DNA of 64,000 bases from Iris pallida (taxonomy: Eukaryota; Streptophyta; Magnoliopsida; Asparagales; Iridaceae): positions 19,548,700 through 19,612,699 of the forward strand of contig JANAVB010023996.1 of NCBI GenBank assembly GCA_029216955.1, read 5' to 3'. The position numbers and the translations under genes are program-made. Below, piece after piece: positions 1 through 11,285 of the stretch. How positions within the stretch are numbered: the first letter of the stretch is position 1; the number at the start of each line of letters is the position of its first letter. The notes under the pieces are model-generated. The model was not told where the DNA came from. It worked only from the letters and a program-made list of their open reading frames with translations, and did no database searches.

Positions 1-1712
1 GATTAGATGCCTCAAAACATGCTATAAACTCTGCTGCCATAGTGGACGAAGCTATGAGTGTTTGTTTGACACTCTTCCAAGATATAGCTCATCCAGCTAG
101 CTAACATGTAAACATAACCTGTCGTGGATCTCCTGCTGTCTAGGTATCCAGCAAAATCGGAGTCAGAATACCCTATGATCTCCAGCTTATCCGATCTCCT
201 ATAAGTGAGCATGTAATCCTTTGTTCTCTGTAAGTATCTCATGACCCGTTTGGCTGCTTTCCAATGATCCATCCCAGGGTTACTTAAATATCTGCCTAGA
301 ATTCTAACTATGTACGCAATATCCGGACGCGTACATACCTGAGCATACATTAGACTCCCCACAGCTGATGAATAGGGGATCAATTGCATTTCCTTAATTT
401 CAAGGCTATTTTTAGGGCACTGATTGAGACTGAACTTGTCTCCTTTAGCGACTGGGGTGTCACCTGGTTTGCATCCTTGCATGCCAAATCTTTTAAGCAC
501 TTTATCGATATAGCTCTTTTGTGATAATCGAAGAATACCTCGAGAACGATCTCGATGTATTTGAATTCCTAATACAAAAGAGGCGTCACCAAGATCTTTC
601 ATCTCAAAGTTATCTGATAGAAATTTTTTAGTGTCATGCAATATGCCTATATCATTTATGGCAAACAGTATGTCATCAACATACAAAACCAGAAAAATAA
701 TTTTACTCCCACTGAATTTGTGATACACACAATCTTCAACAACGTTAACCTTAAAACCAAACGAGGTAACAACTTGGTGAAATTTATAGTACCACTGACG
801 AGAAGCTTGCTTGAGTCCATAAATGGATTTTGTCAATTTGCAAACCATATTCTTTGGATCTCTCGACACAAAGTTTTCTGGCTGTACCATATAAATAGTT
901 TCGTCAATGTTACCATTGAGAAATGTCGTTTTGACATCCATTTGATGTAACTCAAGATCAAAATATGCAACAAGTGCCATGATTGTTCTAAAAGAGTCTT
1001 TCGAAGAAACTGGAGAGAAAGTCTCTTTAAAATCAATCCCTTCCTTTTGAGTAAAGCCTTTAGCTACAAGACGTGCTTTATACTTATCCACATTACCCTT
1101 CGAATCCTTCTTGGTTTTAAATATCCATTTACAACCAATGGGCTTCACATCTTTTGGTAATGGGACAAGTTTCGAAACTTTATTGTCTTGCATGGACTTA
1201 TACTCCCCATTCATTGCATCAATCCACTTCATGGCCTGACGAAAGTTGATTGGATCATCTTCCAATATTCTATGGTCTTCATCATGTTCCTGGAGAAATA
1301 TGATAAAATCATCCGAAATTGCATTTCTTCTTTCTCTAGTGGACCACCTTAATGGCATCAATTCTTGAGGTTGTTGAGTTTGTTCCTCAGGAACAACTGC
1401 CTCATCTTGAATGGGGGGTAACTCTATGTTGTCTTGTTGAGGTAGCTCAACATCGACTTGTAGAGGTAAATCAACATTGTCTTGTTGAGGTTTCGGATTT
1501 ACTTCTTGATCAATGACAGGTACAGAAACCTGTACATCGTCAAAAGTGATAGTAGGGATCGTAACCGATTCCTCCTCAAGTACAATGTCCCTAACTTTAT
1601 TTCTTCCCCCAAACTCAACATCCTCAAAAAAATATACCAGTTCCCGTCTCAAAAATTGTCCTTTTTGTGGGATCGTAATATTTATAACCCCTTGATCGCT
1701 CTGCATAGCCAA
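1..1712 (-). CDS. C1 reverse transcriptase and partial RNase H (copia pol)
   Basis: RNA-dependent DNA polymerase with the start of RNase H of a copia polyprotein, which copies the element's RNA in cytoplasmic particles. The frame is open from 1712 to 12 (566 codons). The RVT_2 domain begins near residue 160; the catalytic YVDD box (YVDDILFA) is intact near residue 345, and the GLKQASRQW and [11 protein letters not shown] blocks are present. The true protein does not start at this Met: the first ~30 residues are an out-of-frame reading of the integrase tail, and homology starts near FFEDVEF, so a frameshift lies near 1640. A second shift near position 95 moves the RNase H end (ISWKSVKQT, then [11 protein letters not shown]) into another frame. 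Otherwise well preserved. Confidence 0.88.
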
Positions 1713-2448
1713 TAAAGTAGCTGCTTACAGTTTTGGGGTCCAATTTCTTTTCATATGGCCTATAAGGCCTTGCCTCAGCTGGACAACCCCAAATATGTAA
1801 ATGCTTCAAACTAGGTTTTTTGCATGTCCAAAGCTCATAAGGTGTTTTTACAGCCGCTTTAGTTGGCACTCTATTCAGAATGTAAGCTGCTGTTTTAAGT
1901 GCTTCACCCCATAGTGACTCTGGTAAGGTAGAATGACTAATCATACTCCTCACCATATCCTTAAGAGTCCTATTTCGTCTTTCAGCTACACCATTCATGC
2001 TAGGTGATCCTGGTATGGTATACTGTGGGACGATTCCACATTCTTCTAGGAATTTAGCAAATGGTCCTGGACGTTGTTCACCTGTTCCATCAGATCTACC
2101 GTAGTATTCTCCACCACGGTCAGACCTGACGACTTTTATTCTTCTGTTGAGTTGGTTCTCAACTTCAGCTTTAAATGATTTGAATACGTCCAAAAACTGT
2201 GATTTCTCATGAATGAGATATAGGTAGCCGTATCTAGAATAGTCGTCTATGAATGATATAAAATATTCTTGACCATTCCAAGAAGCCGAAGGGAATGGTC
2301 CACATATATCAGTATGAATAAATTCTAAGACTTCTGTAGACCTATTGGCACCTAATCTCTTTGTTTTGGTCTGTTTTCCCTTTACACATTCAACATAGAC
2401 ATTAAAGTCTGTGAAATCAAGGGAATCCAAAATCCCATCAGACACAAG
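1624..2448 (-). CDS. C1 integrase (copia), DDE triad intact
   Basis: Integrase that would join the element's cDNA to the chromosome. The 273-codon frame includes the rve core with all three acidic residues in place: HTDICGPFP (first Asp), [10 protein letters not shown] (second Asp) and [10 protein letters not shown] (Glu). The C-terminal part carries the usual copia linker ([16 protein letters not shown]). Only a TGA at 2449-2451 separates it, in the same frame, from the GAG-pre-integrase domain upstream, and it runs into the RT frame through a frameshift near 1640. The preserved triad suggests that C1 is younger than C2 and C3. Confidence 0.9.
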   Translation of the reverse strand, partial: LVSDGILDSLDFTDFNVYVECVKGKQTKTKRLGANRSTEVLEFIHTDICGPFPSASWNGQEYFISFIDDYSRYGYLYLIHEKSQFLDVFKSFKAEVENQLNRRIKVVRSDRGGEYYGRSDGTGEQRPGPFAKFLEECGIVPQYTIPGSPSMNGVAERRNRTLKDMVRSMISHSTLPESLWGEALKTAAYILNRVPTKAAVKTPYELWTCKKPSLKHLHIWGCPAEARPYRPYEKKLDPKTVSSYFIGYAERSRGYKYYDPTKRTIFETGTGIFF

Positions 2449-2829
2449 TCATTCAACTCTATTTCTAGAGATGTGACCTAATCGCTTGTGCCATAATGAG
2501 GTTGAATTTTCATTATTAATTTTGCGTTTAGTACCACGTGACTCCACATGCAAGGTTTCATTATAAGATGCAATAGTTTCAAGTGAATATAGGTTATCAT
2601 AAACATTAAGGAAACCATTACCAATAATATTTGAATTTAAAGATAAACTAAACTTATTGTTTCCAAATGAACAATGGTAACCAGATTTATCCAGTAAGAA
2701 AACTGAAACTAAATTCCGTCTAAAAGACGGTACAATAAAAGTGTCTATCAAATCCAAATAATAACCGGTTCCCAATAATAACCTAAAATGTCCTATTGCT
2801 TCCACTTCTACCGACTTACCGTCACCCAC
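2449..2829 (-). CDS. C1 GAG-pre-integrase domain
   Basis: This 126-codon frame contains the conserved LWHKRLGHIS block of the GAG-pre-integrase domain (HHCC zinc-binding region at the integrase N terminus) preceded by the stretch that follows copia protease (FIVPSFRRNLVSVFLLDKSGY). It stops at TGA 2449-2451; the integrase core continues in the same frame straight after, so a single nonsense change splits the polyprotein here. It is separated from the protease start (2860-3117) by a short shifted segment. Confidence 0.85.
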   Translation of the reverse strand: MGDGKSVEVEAIGHFRLLLGTGYYLDLIDTFIVPSFRRNLVSVFLLDKSGYHCSFGNNKFSLSLNSNIIGNGFLNVYDNLYSLETIASYNETLHVESRGTKRKINNENSTSLWHKRLGHISRNRVE

Positions 2830-2859
2830 ATAGATGTATCTTTCACCATCAATTGGCTT

Positions 2860-3117
2860 TCAGTAGCTCAGACAACCTTGTCTAGAAACACTAATATGGG
2901 TAGTAGCACCAGAATCTAACCACCATGTGTTTCTAGGTACTGAAGCTAAATTAACCTCAGAACAAACTAAATTGAGAAATGTACTTTTCCTTATGTGTCC
3001 TGACTTGTCACAAAAGTAACAACCCTTAGTTTTATATTGTTGTTTCTTTTGAGCTAGGACCTCAGCAGCTTCTGTATTTATTTTCTTTTTGCCCTTAAAA
3101 TTTATCCCATTAAGCAT
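2860..3117 (-). CDS. C1 gag C-terminus and protease start
   Basis: An 85-codon frame with a zinc knuckle followed by the aspartic-protease active site. The knuckle reads CYFCDKSGH and then IRKS: the first two Cys and the His are present, but the fourth ligand, normally Cys, is Ser, so the CX2CX4HX4C box is broken. The protease motif is WWLDSGATTHIS (Asp-Ser-Gly-Ala). Copia gag is normally about 200-300 residues longer upstream; I see no frame for that part in 3118-4424, so gag is lost or decayed. Confidence 0.8.
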   Translation of the reverse strand: MLNGINFKGKKKINTEAAEVLAQKKQQYKTKGCYFCDKSGHIRKSTFLNLVCSEVNLASVPRNTWWLDSGATTHISVSRQGCLSY

Positions 3118-4424
3118 GGAAATTGAATTCGTATTGGCAGATATTATAGCAACATTAACTGAAAAGAGAACAAAAATAAATAAACAAATATGCTCTAATT
3201 AATAACCAAAGAATAAAAGATAGTCAAACAAATTCAAATAATGGTGAACCCCATCTCAAGATACCTAGTGCATCATTAATATCAAGTTTTTGGACTGTGA
3301 TACTAACTGCAAGTGGTACTCTTGGTGTAGTGATCAAACGTTGACAATAAGTCATGTCAAATAATAAGCCTATCTTTGGATCGGGTTATTATTCACATGT
3401 AAACCGTATAATTGTCATACATTTATCACCACAAGTATGTGTGCAATTCGGCCAAGTATTAACCTTCCTTTGGGCCGACTAATACCCGCATGAATATATA
3501 CACACAAACATCTGATATCCCTCATAGGCTATCTACGCAAGAGAGGTCACTTTGGCGACATCTTGTTTCAATGAGCCTACTTAGAATATTAGACAACTAT
3601 TGCTAGTGACAAAAGGTACCAAAATTTTTGAATGTTGACTAAATTTTACAAAACTGAATCATGTCCAAAACTTTATGTACATGTATATTTAAAAAATATA
3701 AATAATCAATAATCAACAGATTAGATTCCACTGAATATCGAGCATCAAAAGATTATATCAAATAATCTATAAAGATTACACCAAAAAATTATCTGCTATA
3801 TAATAAGCAAGTGAATCTTTAGAATAACTTAAAATATGCAATAAGCAAGTGAATCTTTTGTTAAAAATTTTTTTGAGTGGTGGAATATATTAAAAAATTC
3901 ATTTGCTTAAAATATTCCGAAACAACAATATATTAAAAAAAATTGTTATTGATGAGACCAGGAGCACCATTATAGCTTTCACTCAAATCTACCAAAAAAG
4001 TAACGTGCAAGCCTTTTTGTTCTCCTTTTCTCTTCAAAGATTGTTTAAATTAAAGAATAAGAAGCATGGCCACTTAAATAATCTACGTCGAGTCTGTGAT
4101 GCCAAGTAATCAAGGTTTCTAAAAGTTAGCATAATTATCCACATCAAAATTATATTCTCCAACAAAATCCTTTTAATAGAATCAAACAATTTTTGCTAAA
4201 CCGAAATCTTAGTATGATTTAAAATAGGGAACCGAAACCTTAGTACATGCAAATCATATGATTCCAACAAAAAAAATAAAAATAAAATAAAACTCAATCG
4301 ATGGATCATAAAACTTTGATCGAGCAATGGAAACCCCTAAATTAAATTACATCAAACGATCTAGGGTTTCTGAACACCAATAAAAATTGAATCTGAAACT
4401 TCAAACTCATGAATCAAATAGGGA
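3118..4424 (-). other. C1 internal stretch between primer site and protease, no gene seen
   Basis: AT-rich sequence where gag should lie. Only short frames with no recognisable domain are present. A moderately GC-balanced block at 3240-3560 differs in composition from its surroundings and could be a leftover of something else; I cannot name it. C1 therefore lacks a usable gag and would have depended on other elements. Confidence 0.5.
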
Positions 4425-4437
4425 GGCTCTGATACCA
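4425..4437 (-). other. C1 primer-binding site (initiator tRNA-Met)
   Basis: The plus strand reads GGCTCTGATACCA, identical to the 3' end of plant initiator tRNA-Met; the minus strand is therefore the classic TGGTATCAGAGCC primer site. It lies two bases from the LTR edge at 4440, which fixes the element's orientation as minus. Confidence 0.92.
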
Positions 4438-4439
4438 CT

Positions 4440-4907
4440 TGATAGATTTTTTTTATTGTATCATGTCGATTCATGAGATGAAGAACATAATAAAATTGCG
4501 GAAGCGTACCTGAATCCATTGCTAGACTTGATGGATCTTGAAGCGAACGTCTCTTTATTGGGGTTTGATCTTCCAAACCGCTACGACCCTTAATAACAAA
4601 GATAAAATCTTTGTTCCTCTCTTTGTTGATGGGGATACAGAAGAGAATAGAGAAAACCCTCTCTTGGTGGCCGTATGAGTTGGGGACCATAACCCTAATG
4701 AATACACATTTATATATGTGTTGATATTTCTAATTTGGCCCCTCATCAAATTAGAATTATCTCCGGTATCTACACATTAATTCCATGACAATTATACCTT
4801 TAAGCCAATTTCTAAATAGACCACTTTAATTTGGCTTAATTATTTAGATAGCCCAAACACAATTAATTTTACATGTGTGGCCCCTTAATTATTGAATAAT
4901 TCCAACA
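4440..4907 (-). repeat. C1 5' LTR (468 bp)
   Basis: On the minus strand the LTR begins TGTTGGAATT at 4907 and ends TCTATCA at 4440, giving TG...CA ends next to the primer site. A TATA-like box (ATATATAAA on the minus strand, about 4709-4720) lies roughly 190 bases into the LTR. Its partner LTR is outside the window, so no insertion age can be estimated. Confidence 0.85.
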
Positions 4908-5153
4908 CTGGTAACTTGGATGATTTTGAGTTACATTGGGCTCGTCTTCAATTATTGGGCACATATCAGTTGGATGCACTACTATTAAATAAATCTCACA
5001 AGCCATTGTTGTTTGCATGTTACCTACAACCATTTGATGAACAAAAGAAGTTAAACTAGCAATTTGCTGTTCAAGAGAAGAAATATTTACCTTATTAGCG
5101 TGCATAGATGGAAGATCCAGCCAAGTGCCAACTTGTTGATAATTGGTTGTCAT
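4908..5153 (-). pseudogene. G1 gag remnant (zinc-knuckle region)
   Basis: About 82 codons with the plant gypsy gag pattern SLEQQIASLTSFVHQMVVGN followed by a knuckle ending HPTDMCP. In a CX2CX4HX4C box the second Cys is Tyr here, so the knuckle is dead. The primer site is only about 70 bases upstream, whereas this part of gag is normally several hundred codons from the gag start; the gag N-terminal region has thus been deleted. The frame is cut at 4908 by the C1 LTR and presumably resumes beyond the left window edge. Confidence 0.7.
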
Positions 5154-5221
5154 GTCCTATTAATTTTTTTAATAAACAAAAATTTATTTCATGAGAATAA
5201 AAAGCAAAAAACCTAGAATTA

Positions 5222-5240
5222 CTCCCTGGCAATGGCGCCA
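5222..5240 (-). other. G1 primer-binding site (tRNA-Asp)
   Basis: The plus strand reads CTCCCTGGCAATGGCGCCA, close to the 3' end of plant tRNA-Asp (ends GGCAACGGCGCCA). The minus strand gives TGGCGCCATTGCC, the primer site used by plant Athila/Tat gypsy elements. It lies about five bases from the presumed LTR edge. Confidence 0.82.
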
Positions 5241-5245
5241 AATTT

Positions 5246-6091
5246 TGGTGTGCTGTCATAGGTACCCGAAAATAACTCTTAAAATTATATGTAGAAATGA
5301 GAGTAAGGATCGATCCCACGGAGAGTGATTACTATAAATTTATGCTATGTGAACAAGGATGAGGGGAGAGAGTTTTGAATATGATGAATGAAAATTTAAG
5401 AAGGGCTAAAAATAATTAAAGTATTAAAATCAATTAAAGGAACAAATATTGGTCTCAGTCAACGTTTCACTATTATGATCATAAAATTGATCAACGATGC
5501 AATTATAAATTAACTCATAATATGAATATTCACCGTTGGAAGTATCTTCCTATCTCTCTTAGGCTTAGTTAATTAAAACAAGCAATCTAATTAACTTTAA
5601 TTACTAAATAATTTAAGACAAGTGCTGAAGATTTAATCTAGTAATTTCTTAAAGAACCAAAAGATCGATGGAGCAAAACAACACACGCACAAGCGGTTGT
5701 ATTTACTTTTGTCAAAAGTTTCTCTTCTAAGATCTAATAAAACAAAACCGTTCATTAAATCTTCGTTGCTTGACAAATTAGAGGAATCAAACAATTACAG
5801 ATTTGATATCTAATTAAGCAGTCGATTGAAATGAATAATAAACTAGTAGGCCTCATTGTCATTAAAGAAAACAATCATGAAGATGGGCATAGAAAGATAT
5901 TCAATAATCAAAGTATTAATCAAACAAATAAAAACATTTAGATTCACAAGTTTATTGATTCAATTCCAAGGCTCCAGTTTTCTTCGACCAACAAGACTTT
6001 GAGCCGCATATGTTCATCAAAACTTTAAAAGAAAAGTTGGAGAAGAAGAAGAAGAGTTGTGTGTTGTGATTCCCTTTCCTTATGATTGCTA
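5246..6091 (-). repeat. G1 5' LTR, inner (U5-side) part
   Basis: Begins next to the primer site with TGGTGTGCTGTC and runs to the C2 insertion. The first base could also be 5249. No coding frame of interest. The sequence resumes at 12787 beyond C2. Ends inferred from the primer site on one side and from C2's target duplication on the other. Confidence 0.6.
6087..6091. repeat. C2 target duplication TGCTA, left copy
   Basis: TGCTA at 6087-6091 matches TGCTA at 12782-12786, immediately outside both C2 LTRs. Removing C2 and one copy rejoins G1's LTR next to its TATA box. Both flanks belong to the same LTR, which supports a simple insertion. Confidence 0.82.
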
Positions 6092-6733
6092 TATTGGGCG
6101 CATGAGGAAGCGTTTGCCAACCCACCTAATCAAAACCAACCCTCGTTTAACGGACACCAAGCACAAACTAAAGATAAGTATATGGCGGTGATATACGTCA
6201 CCTGGACAAATCCTAACCTTTAATAACTCAGATGAAATTACAAGATTGACAGAACTCACGTTGAACCCTTCGTCCTAATAGGTTCAACCTCGTCACCACT
6301 CTCAAGAGGAAAAATAGAAGATTATAATTGAGACCACTCACCAACCCATAGCAATCTCCATAACCGAAGTTGAGGACTCCTCGATTAGATCTTCTTCTTC
6401 CTTCTGTCTTGGATGGCGAATTCCTAAGAGCAAATTACAGACTTTCTCTTAGATTTTCTTATGGATGAGCATCCTAAATCTCCGCTTTGTGTTGTGCTTT
6501 GTGCCTCCACCCTCACCCCATATATATAGGATGAGAAAAATCCTATTTTAGGTCGTAATATAATTTCTTAAATATAAAGCCCTCAAATAAGAATCATATT
6601 ACACCTAAAATAGCCCATTAATATCATATTTTAGATCATAATAGGATTTCCAAAATAAGAATCCTATTATATCTAAAATAGCACAATACCTATTATTGAT
6701 ATCCTCAAATCAAATATTTAGATTCAGAAGTGA
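6092..6733 (-). repeat. C2 3' LTR, truncated at its U3 end
   Basis: Aligns by eye with 12090-12781: both begin TATTGGG, and both carry the block with ATATGGCGGTGA and the TATA region near CCCCATATATAT. The last ~40 bases of the other copy (through GACTCCAACA) are missing; at 6734 the sequence becomes the G2 primer region. An open stretch elsewhere in this LTR is not a gene. Confidence 0.85.
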
Positions 6734-6740
6734 TAAACTT

Positions 6741-6758
6741 GACCTGCATAGGCCACCA
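6741..6758 (-). other. G2 primer-binding site (tRNA-Ile)
   Basis: The plus strand reads GACCTGCATAGGCCACCA, one base different from the 3' end of plant tRNA-Ile(AAU), which ends GACCTGCATGGGCCACCA. The same site is found in G5, L1 and G7. It lies eight bases from the LTR edge at about 6767. Confidence 0.8.
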
Positions 6759-6766
6759 CAAAAATA

Positions 6767-9760
6767 TATAACCTCCTATTCCCAAAATACTTGGGACTAA
6801 GTACGTGGATATGCCAGCTGCATTCATACGAAGTATACTCCAATATAAGGAAACCTCGTATGTATACATAAGTTATCAAATATAGTAAACCATAATAACT
6901 AAATCTCATCCACCAAATAAGAGAATAATAATTTAAATCAACTATGAAATTTATCGTTTATACATGTAGTTGGGCGGAGACAAATCCACTACCAACCATT
7001 TAAATTAGAAGAAGAATACACAAGAGAAAATGCGAAGGACGGTACAAAGTTGACCCAAGGGCAATCCTCTGCGAAGGAATGGAGAAGATCACGCATTGGC
7101 TAAAAACACCTGCAAATATCACAGAAGCACACACCTGGAGAGATCACCAGGTCCTCAGAGGGACATAACAAGATACATGAAGAACATGTCATAATAAACT
7201 GAATATATATTATGTCACAAGCCATAAGTAAAGTACCCAGTCGTAACAAGACACAATATCTCAACATCGAAATAGTAGTCTACCCCTACAACCAAACAAG
7301 GAGAAAGGGTAGCACATTATTCTGCATTACGATATTGTCCCAAGCTACTAATGGAACATGGGTGATAAGACATTGACTAGGGTTACCTAACCATTCTAAT
7401 GTGTTTATGCAGTTAAGAACAAACCTTTCATCGTATGAGTCCTAGCCGTAATAGGATCTGGTATAGTCTCCAATTCGGCACCAGTGACCTAAGCGCATAA
7501 CGTTCAAAAATGTCAGTGGCCAACCTGAGGGGGTAAGCATACCCGTATCTCCAGCGGAGCTTCCGGGTTACAAGGAAATGTGTAATAGAAGCCCATATGA
7601 CAAGAAAATGTTCTTCCCACCCGATGCACCTATCTAAGTCGCATCCGCTATCATGTACCTCTACTAACTGCTAAGTCTCCTAACATGCCTCTATTAGCAG
7701 TTAGATCTAACGCATGCGCACGGGTGATTAGCCAACACGCAAGTACCTCTACATCCTACTCATCTCAAACATATCTCATGGTACAACTGTGTCAAAGTTT
7801 ATGCAATACTCTACAGATTGTAGTCCCTTAACTCTAGGTCCATATGCAGAATTTAAAGACAAGAAGAAAATAAAACAAATACTTGCATCATGTATCACAA
7901 AAAGCAAGCCAGTAAATCAAATGAAAGAACTGGAAATAAAAAGATAGGAATATGCAATAAATAAAAAAATGCAAATAAATATAAGCAATAAATATGGCAA
8001 GGTATCTTGCATGAGGTTGTGTGCAAAAGGGTAGGATCCAATAGCTCGAACCGTCAGAATAGTGAAGCGATGAAAGCCAAATCTCGTATACGTCCTCGGA
8101 TGATGAAATAAATATCACAAACGTGTTTGAAATAAAAGATATGTCTAGGAAATGCCTGTCCAATGTCCAATTTTGGAACAGGGACAAAATCATAATTTCG
8201 GGTCAAAACGATATCCGCCATTGGACCCGTTTTTCACCAAAACGTGCGCCAATGTCTATGGTCTCTAAAGTCATCAAACTATATGTCAAAGGGTCCGGTT
8301 TGAGGAGACAAATCCAACCGTATTTCTAAAGTTGGATTTCGTTGGGCTATGCACAATTTTGCCTGTTGGATCGGATCGCGGGCCCGCCAAATAGGCGTTC
8401 CGGTCGACCTTCTCAGAATCGGGCCAAAATTGGCACACAGGATCTGAATTTTGATACAGTCCTATTGGCATAAGTTTCGTCTCGAAGAGACGACTGTACA
8501 CGAAGTTATGAACTAGTTTGCAAAAGGTCGATACGGGGGTATCTTGACGGATACGTGCTGATTTCGTCGTACGCACACAACGAAATCGAGTTTCGTCAAT
8601 ACTCACACGTCGAAAATATCCATACGCGCCTTTCGATGCATAAGGTTTATGACCACGTTGCCCGGTTTGTCAGGACGTACGTCGTATCGGAGGTTTTTTT
8701 AAATTTTTGGCAGTTTTGAAAATAGGTTTTTCCTAAACTTTAAAAACAAAAATATTTCTACTCAGTGGATCAAAAATAATTTCACAAGAAGGGTTTCACA
8801 GTCCTACATGTGGTCTAAATTCGTGTTCAAATAGTTTTCTGAGATTTCTACTAGGTTGATGGGAAACAGTCCTCAAATACAGGTACCTAAAGCAATTTGA
8901 TGTCCTGTTTCGGGACTATTTTTTATTGATTTTGCGCCGATTTATCTCGAAATCTCCTGCAAAATTATTCAATCTAATTAATAGAACTCAGAGATGGATA
9001 GGTTGGGGATGTACCTCAGGAATTAGGTCATAAAATGATCTTACGAGGACGGAGTAATTCCTCCGTAAAGTCGGGTTCGCGACCAGCTGTTGCTGCGCTG
9101 CCACTGTCTCCAAGCACTGGTGTTTGCTATTCATTCAGCGAATTTGCAGACGTGTGCACGACGGTGGCGAGGTCATTCAGGTGACGCAGGGGAACCATGC
9201 GGTTAGATTTTGACGAAGGTTGGAAGAGAAGGGTTCGGGAAGATTAAGTTTCGACGAGTGCTTTTATATATAACCAATTGAGTTCGAGTTAAATCGAATT
9301 TAATCCTTTATCAAATCGCGCAGGGATTTGAAGCAATCCTAGTGAGAATGAGATTTAGGATTGAAAGAAAAAGATTTGGCAAGGATTTGATTTTGAATCA
9401 AATCTTTCGAAGTCTGTCCGCGAGGAGGAAAGGAAGATCGGGCTCCCTAATGTATTGTTCCCGCAAGGAACAGTACAAATTACTTTTTTTTTGTTTTTTT
9501 TTTCTCTTTCTTATTCTTTTCTTATTTTCTTTTCTCTTTTTTCTTTCTTTACTTTATAAACCAATAATTAAAAATAAAAACTAATTAAAATAAAGTTTTA
9601 AAATAATTATCTATATTTAAAATATTCAAAATCTGATATTATCTTTATTATTAGTATTTCTACAAATAAGTTTATACAATTTAAAAAAATGCAAAATACT
9701 TCTATATATATATAAAAATGCAAAATACTTCTATATACAATTTAAAAAAATGCAAAATAC

Positions 9761-9838
<78 letters not shown>

Positions 9839-9854
9839 TATATATATATATATA

Positions 9855-9918
<64 letters not shown>

Positions 9919-10139
9919 AATATATATAAAAAAATATATATATATATATAAAATATATATATATAAAATATATATATATATATAACTAATATGTAAAATA
10001 TACCTGGTAGCTAAATAAAAAATGCAAAATATATATGTGATGCCAATAATTAGCAAAAATTATTTCCTATTTAATAATTTAGAAATACTGAAAAATTAAA
10101 TACAATAACAAAAATTCCTAAAATTTTAGGGGGATTACA
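6767..10139 (-). repeat. G2 LTR (about 3.4 kb)
   Basis: Non-coding. It contains a T/CT-rich tract at 9480-9560, three direct repeats of a unit with AAATGCAAAATACTTCTATA (9676-9770), and a long TA microsatellite. The inner edge appears as TATAACCTCC where TGTAACC would be expected, suggesting a G-to-A change in the terminal dinucleotide. Confidence 0.6.
9763..9985. repeat. (TA)n microsatellite
   Basis: About 220 bases of TA repeats with A-rich interruptions inside the G2 LTR. The long Tyr/Ile-rich frames here on both strands are artefacts of the repeat. Confidence 0.95.
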
Positions 10140-10979
10140 CTAGCTGCCATGTGTAGCACCTCCTGCAGCACTGGGATCCTGCCGATATCAATAACACGAC
10201 CAATGCCAAAGTCCCTGACGATCAGCCTCACCGTAAGTCGTGACGGCCTGTCCCCGACTTTGTCCTCCACCGAAAAGTGTTAACTTTTTGACGAGCTTCT
10301 TCACCCTTGGCTGGCCTAACCAAGCGGACGGTGCGGTTCTTCCGAGATTCGAACTCCTAAACCTGCGCACCTTCATCTCCGAACTTGAAGCTCCCCCATA
10401 TACATGCGTCCTCGAACAAAATATCATGCACGGTGTATGTCGTCGATAACCCACATCTTCTCCTGAACTGTATGAATGATGATGCTTCCGTCTCAGATTG
10501 ATTTTACTGCAAACCTCGATCTCCTCCCTGACTTCAAACTGCTGAATCCGATGTCGCTTCATGAAGGTTTGCCAAACTACTTGTCACCAAAACTGGATCC
10601 ATAGAGCAACCCCCACCTGGAGACCGACCAGCTATTTTGGGACCGACAGACTCCCTCATTATTTGACTCATCACCATCTATCGCTTTGTCTCATGAACCG
10701 AATCCTCCATATCCCTCAAAATATCTCGAAGTCCCTCTTCAACAAGTTCCCGATGATCCATCTCCTATCGAACACCCCTCGAGCCTCTATTTGGTGTCTA
10801 TGGCCTGCCTATACAGCTCAGCGGCTCGAGCCTGTATATGCCAAAACACACAAATCTCTCCGAGCCAGCTGTTGGAAAACCTTCACAAGCATCCAATCTT
10901 TGCTCCCAAATAAATTGTGACAGCCATCATCTGCCAGCCTTTCTACCGAAACCAAGTTGTAGCGCAAACTCGGTACATG
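10140..10979 (-). pseudogene. C2 degenerate pre-integrase stretch
   Basis: Minus-strand sequence after C2 protease. Short matches to the copia post-protease/GAG-pre-integrase region remain around 10820-10930 (for instance DGCHNLFGSKDWMLVK in broken frames). 10188-10562 is open on the minus strand but I recognise no domain. Ends at the G2 LTR edge at 10139/10140. Function lost. Confidence 0.5.
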
Positions 10980-11228
10980 TCATACACCCCTGACGACGAG
11001 CTTCTCACCAAACTCCATCATTAAGTGAACATCATCGATGCCAACAACCACAACTATCACCTTGTTTTCCATCTTTATACGTCCAAACCTGTCGCTATGG
11101 TATGACGTAAAGATCCTCCTATAGAGAGTGGCATGATATGACGCCCCCGTATCCACGACCCAGTCACCATCATGACACATGCCACAAGTTTTCTTTACGT
11201 CGATTATTGTAATGATGATATATCCCAT
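10980..11228 (-). CDS. C2 protease (copia)
   Basis: An 82-codon frame with the retropepsin motif WVVDTGASYHAT (active-site Asp-Thr-Gly-Ala) followed by the usual LFTSY-like block (IFTSYHSDRFGRIKM). It would cleave the gag-pol polyprotein. It sits just downstream of the gag zinc knuckle, as expected in copia, in a different frame from the gag piece. Confidence 0.82.
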   Translation of the reverse strand: MGYIIITIIDVKKTCGMCHDGDWVVDTGASYHATLYRRIFTSYHSDRFGRIKMENKVIVVVVGIDDVHLMMEFGEKLVVRGV

Positions 11229-11285
11229 TGATGTGAGATCCTCCTAATCGTCCTTGCCTTTGGCCTTCTCAGTTTTGAGCTTCAT

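Larger units (their letters stand above)
1..4907 (-). mobile_element. C1: Ty1/copia retrotransposon, 5' part, inserted in G1 gag
   Basis: On the minus strand, from right to left, this holds a 5' LTR, an initiator-Met primer site, a non-coding stretch, the end of gag with protease, the GAG-pre-integrase domain, integrase, and reverse transcriptase running into RNase H. The left end of the window cuts RNase H, so the 3' LTR lies outside. The order protease-integrase-RT marks it as Ty1/copia. It interrupts a gypsy gag reading frame (G1) at 4907/4908; the first five flanking bases, CTGGT, are the expected target duplication, but its partner is off-window. Broken by one in-frame stop, two frameshifts and a lost zinc-knuckle cysteine. 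Confidence 0.9.
6734..10139 (-). mobile_element. G2: long-LTR gypsy remnant (5' LTR plus primer site)
   Basis: A 3.4 kb LTR with a tRNA-Ile primer site at its inner edge and no remaining internal region. The left part (6767-6860) resembles the start of the G5 LTR in layout (CCCAAAATACTTGGG, CAGCTGC, then a GTATA block). The right end is GGGGGATTACA, so the minus strand starts TGTAATCCCCC. Minus-strand TATA box at 9261-9274. No gene frame within it; open stretches near 7888-8606 are low-complexity or chance. Confidence 0.68.

Noticed and set aside
636..950. Plus-strand frames across C1 pol
   Set aside because: Opposite-strand shadow of the RT gene.
9718..10056. Long Tyr/Ile-rich reading frames on both strands
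   Set aside because: They are translations of a TA microsatellite.
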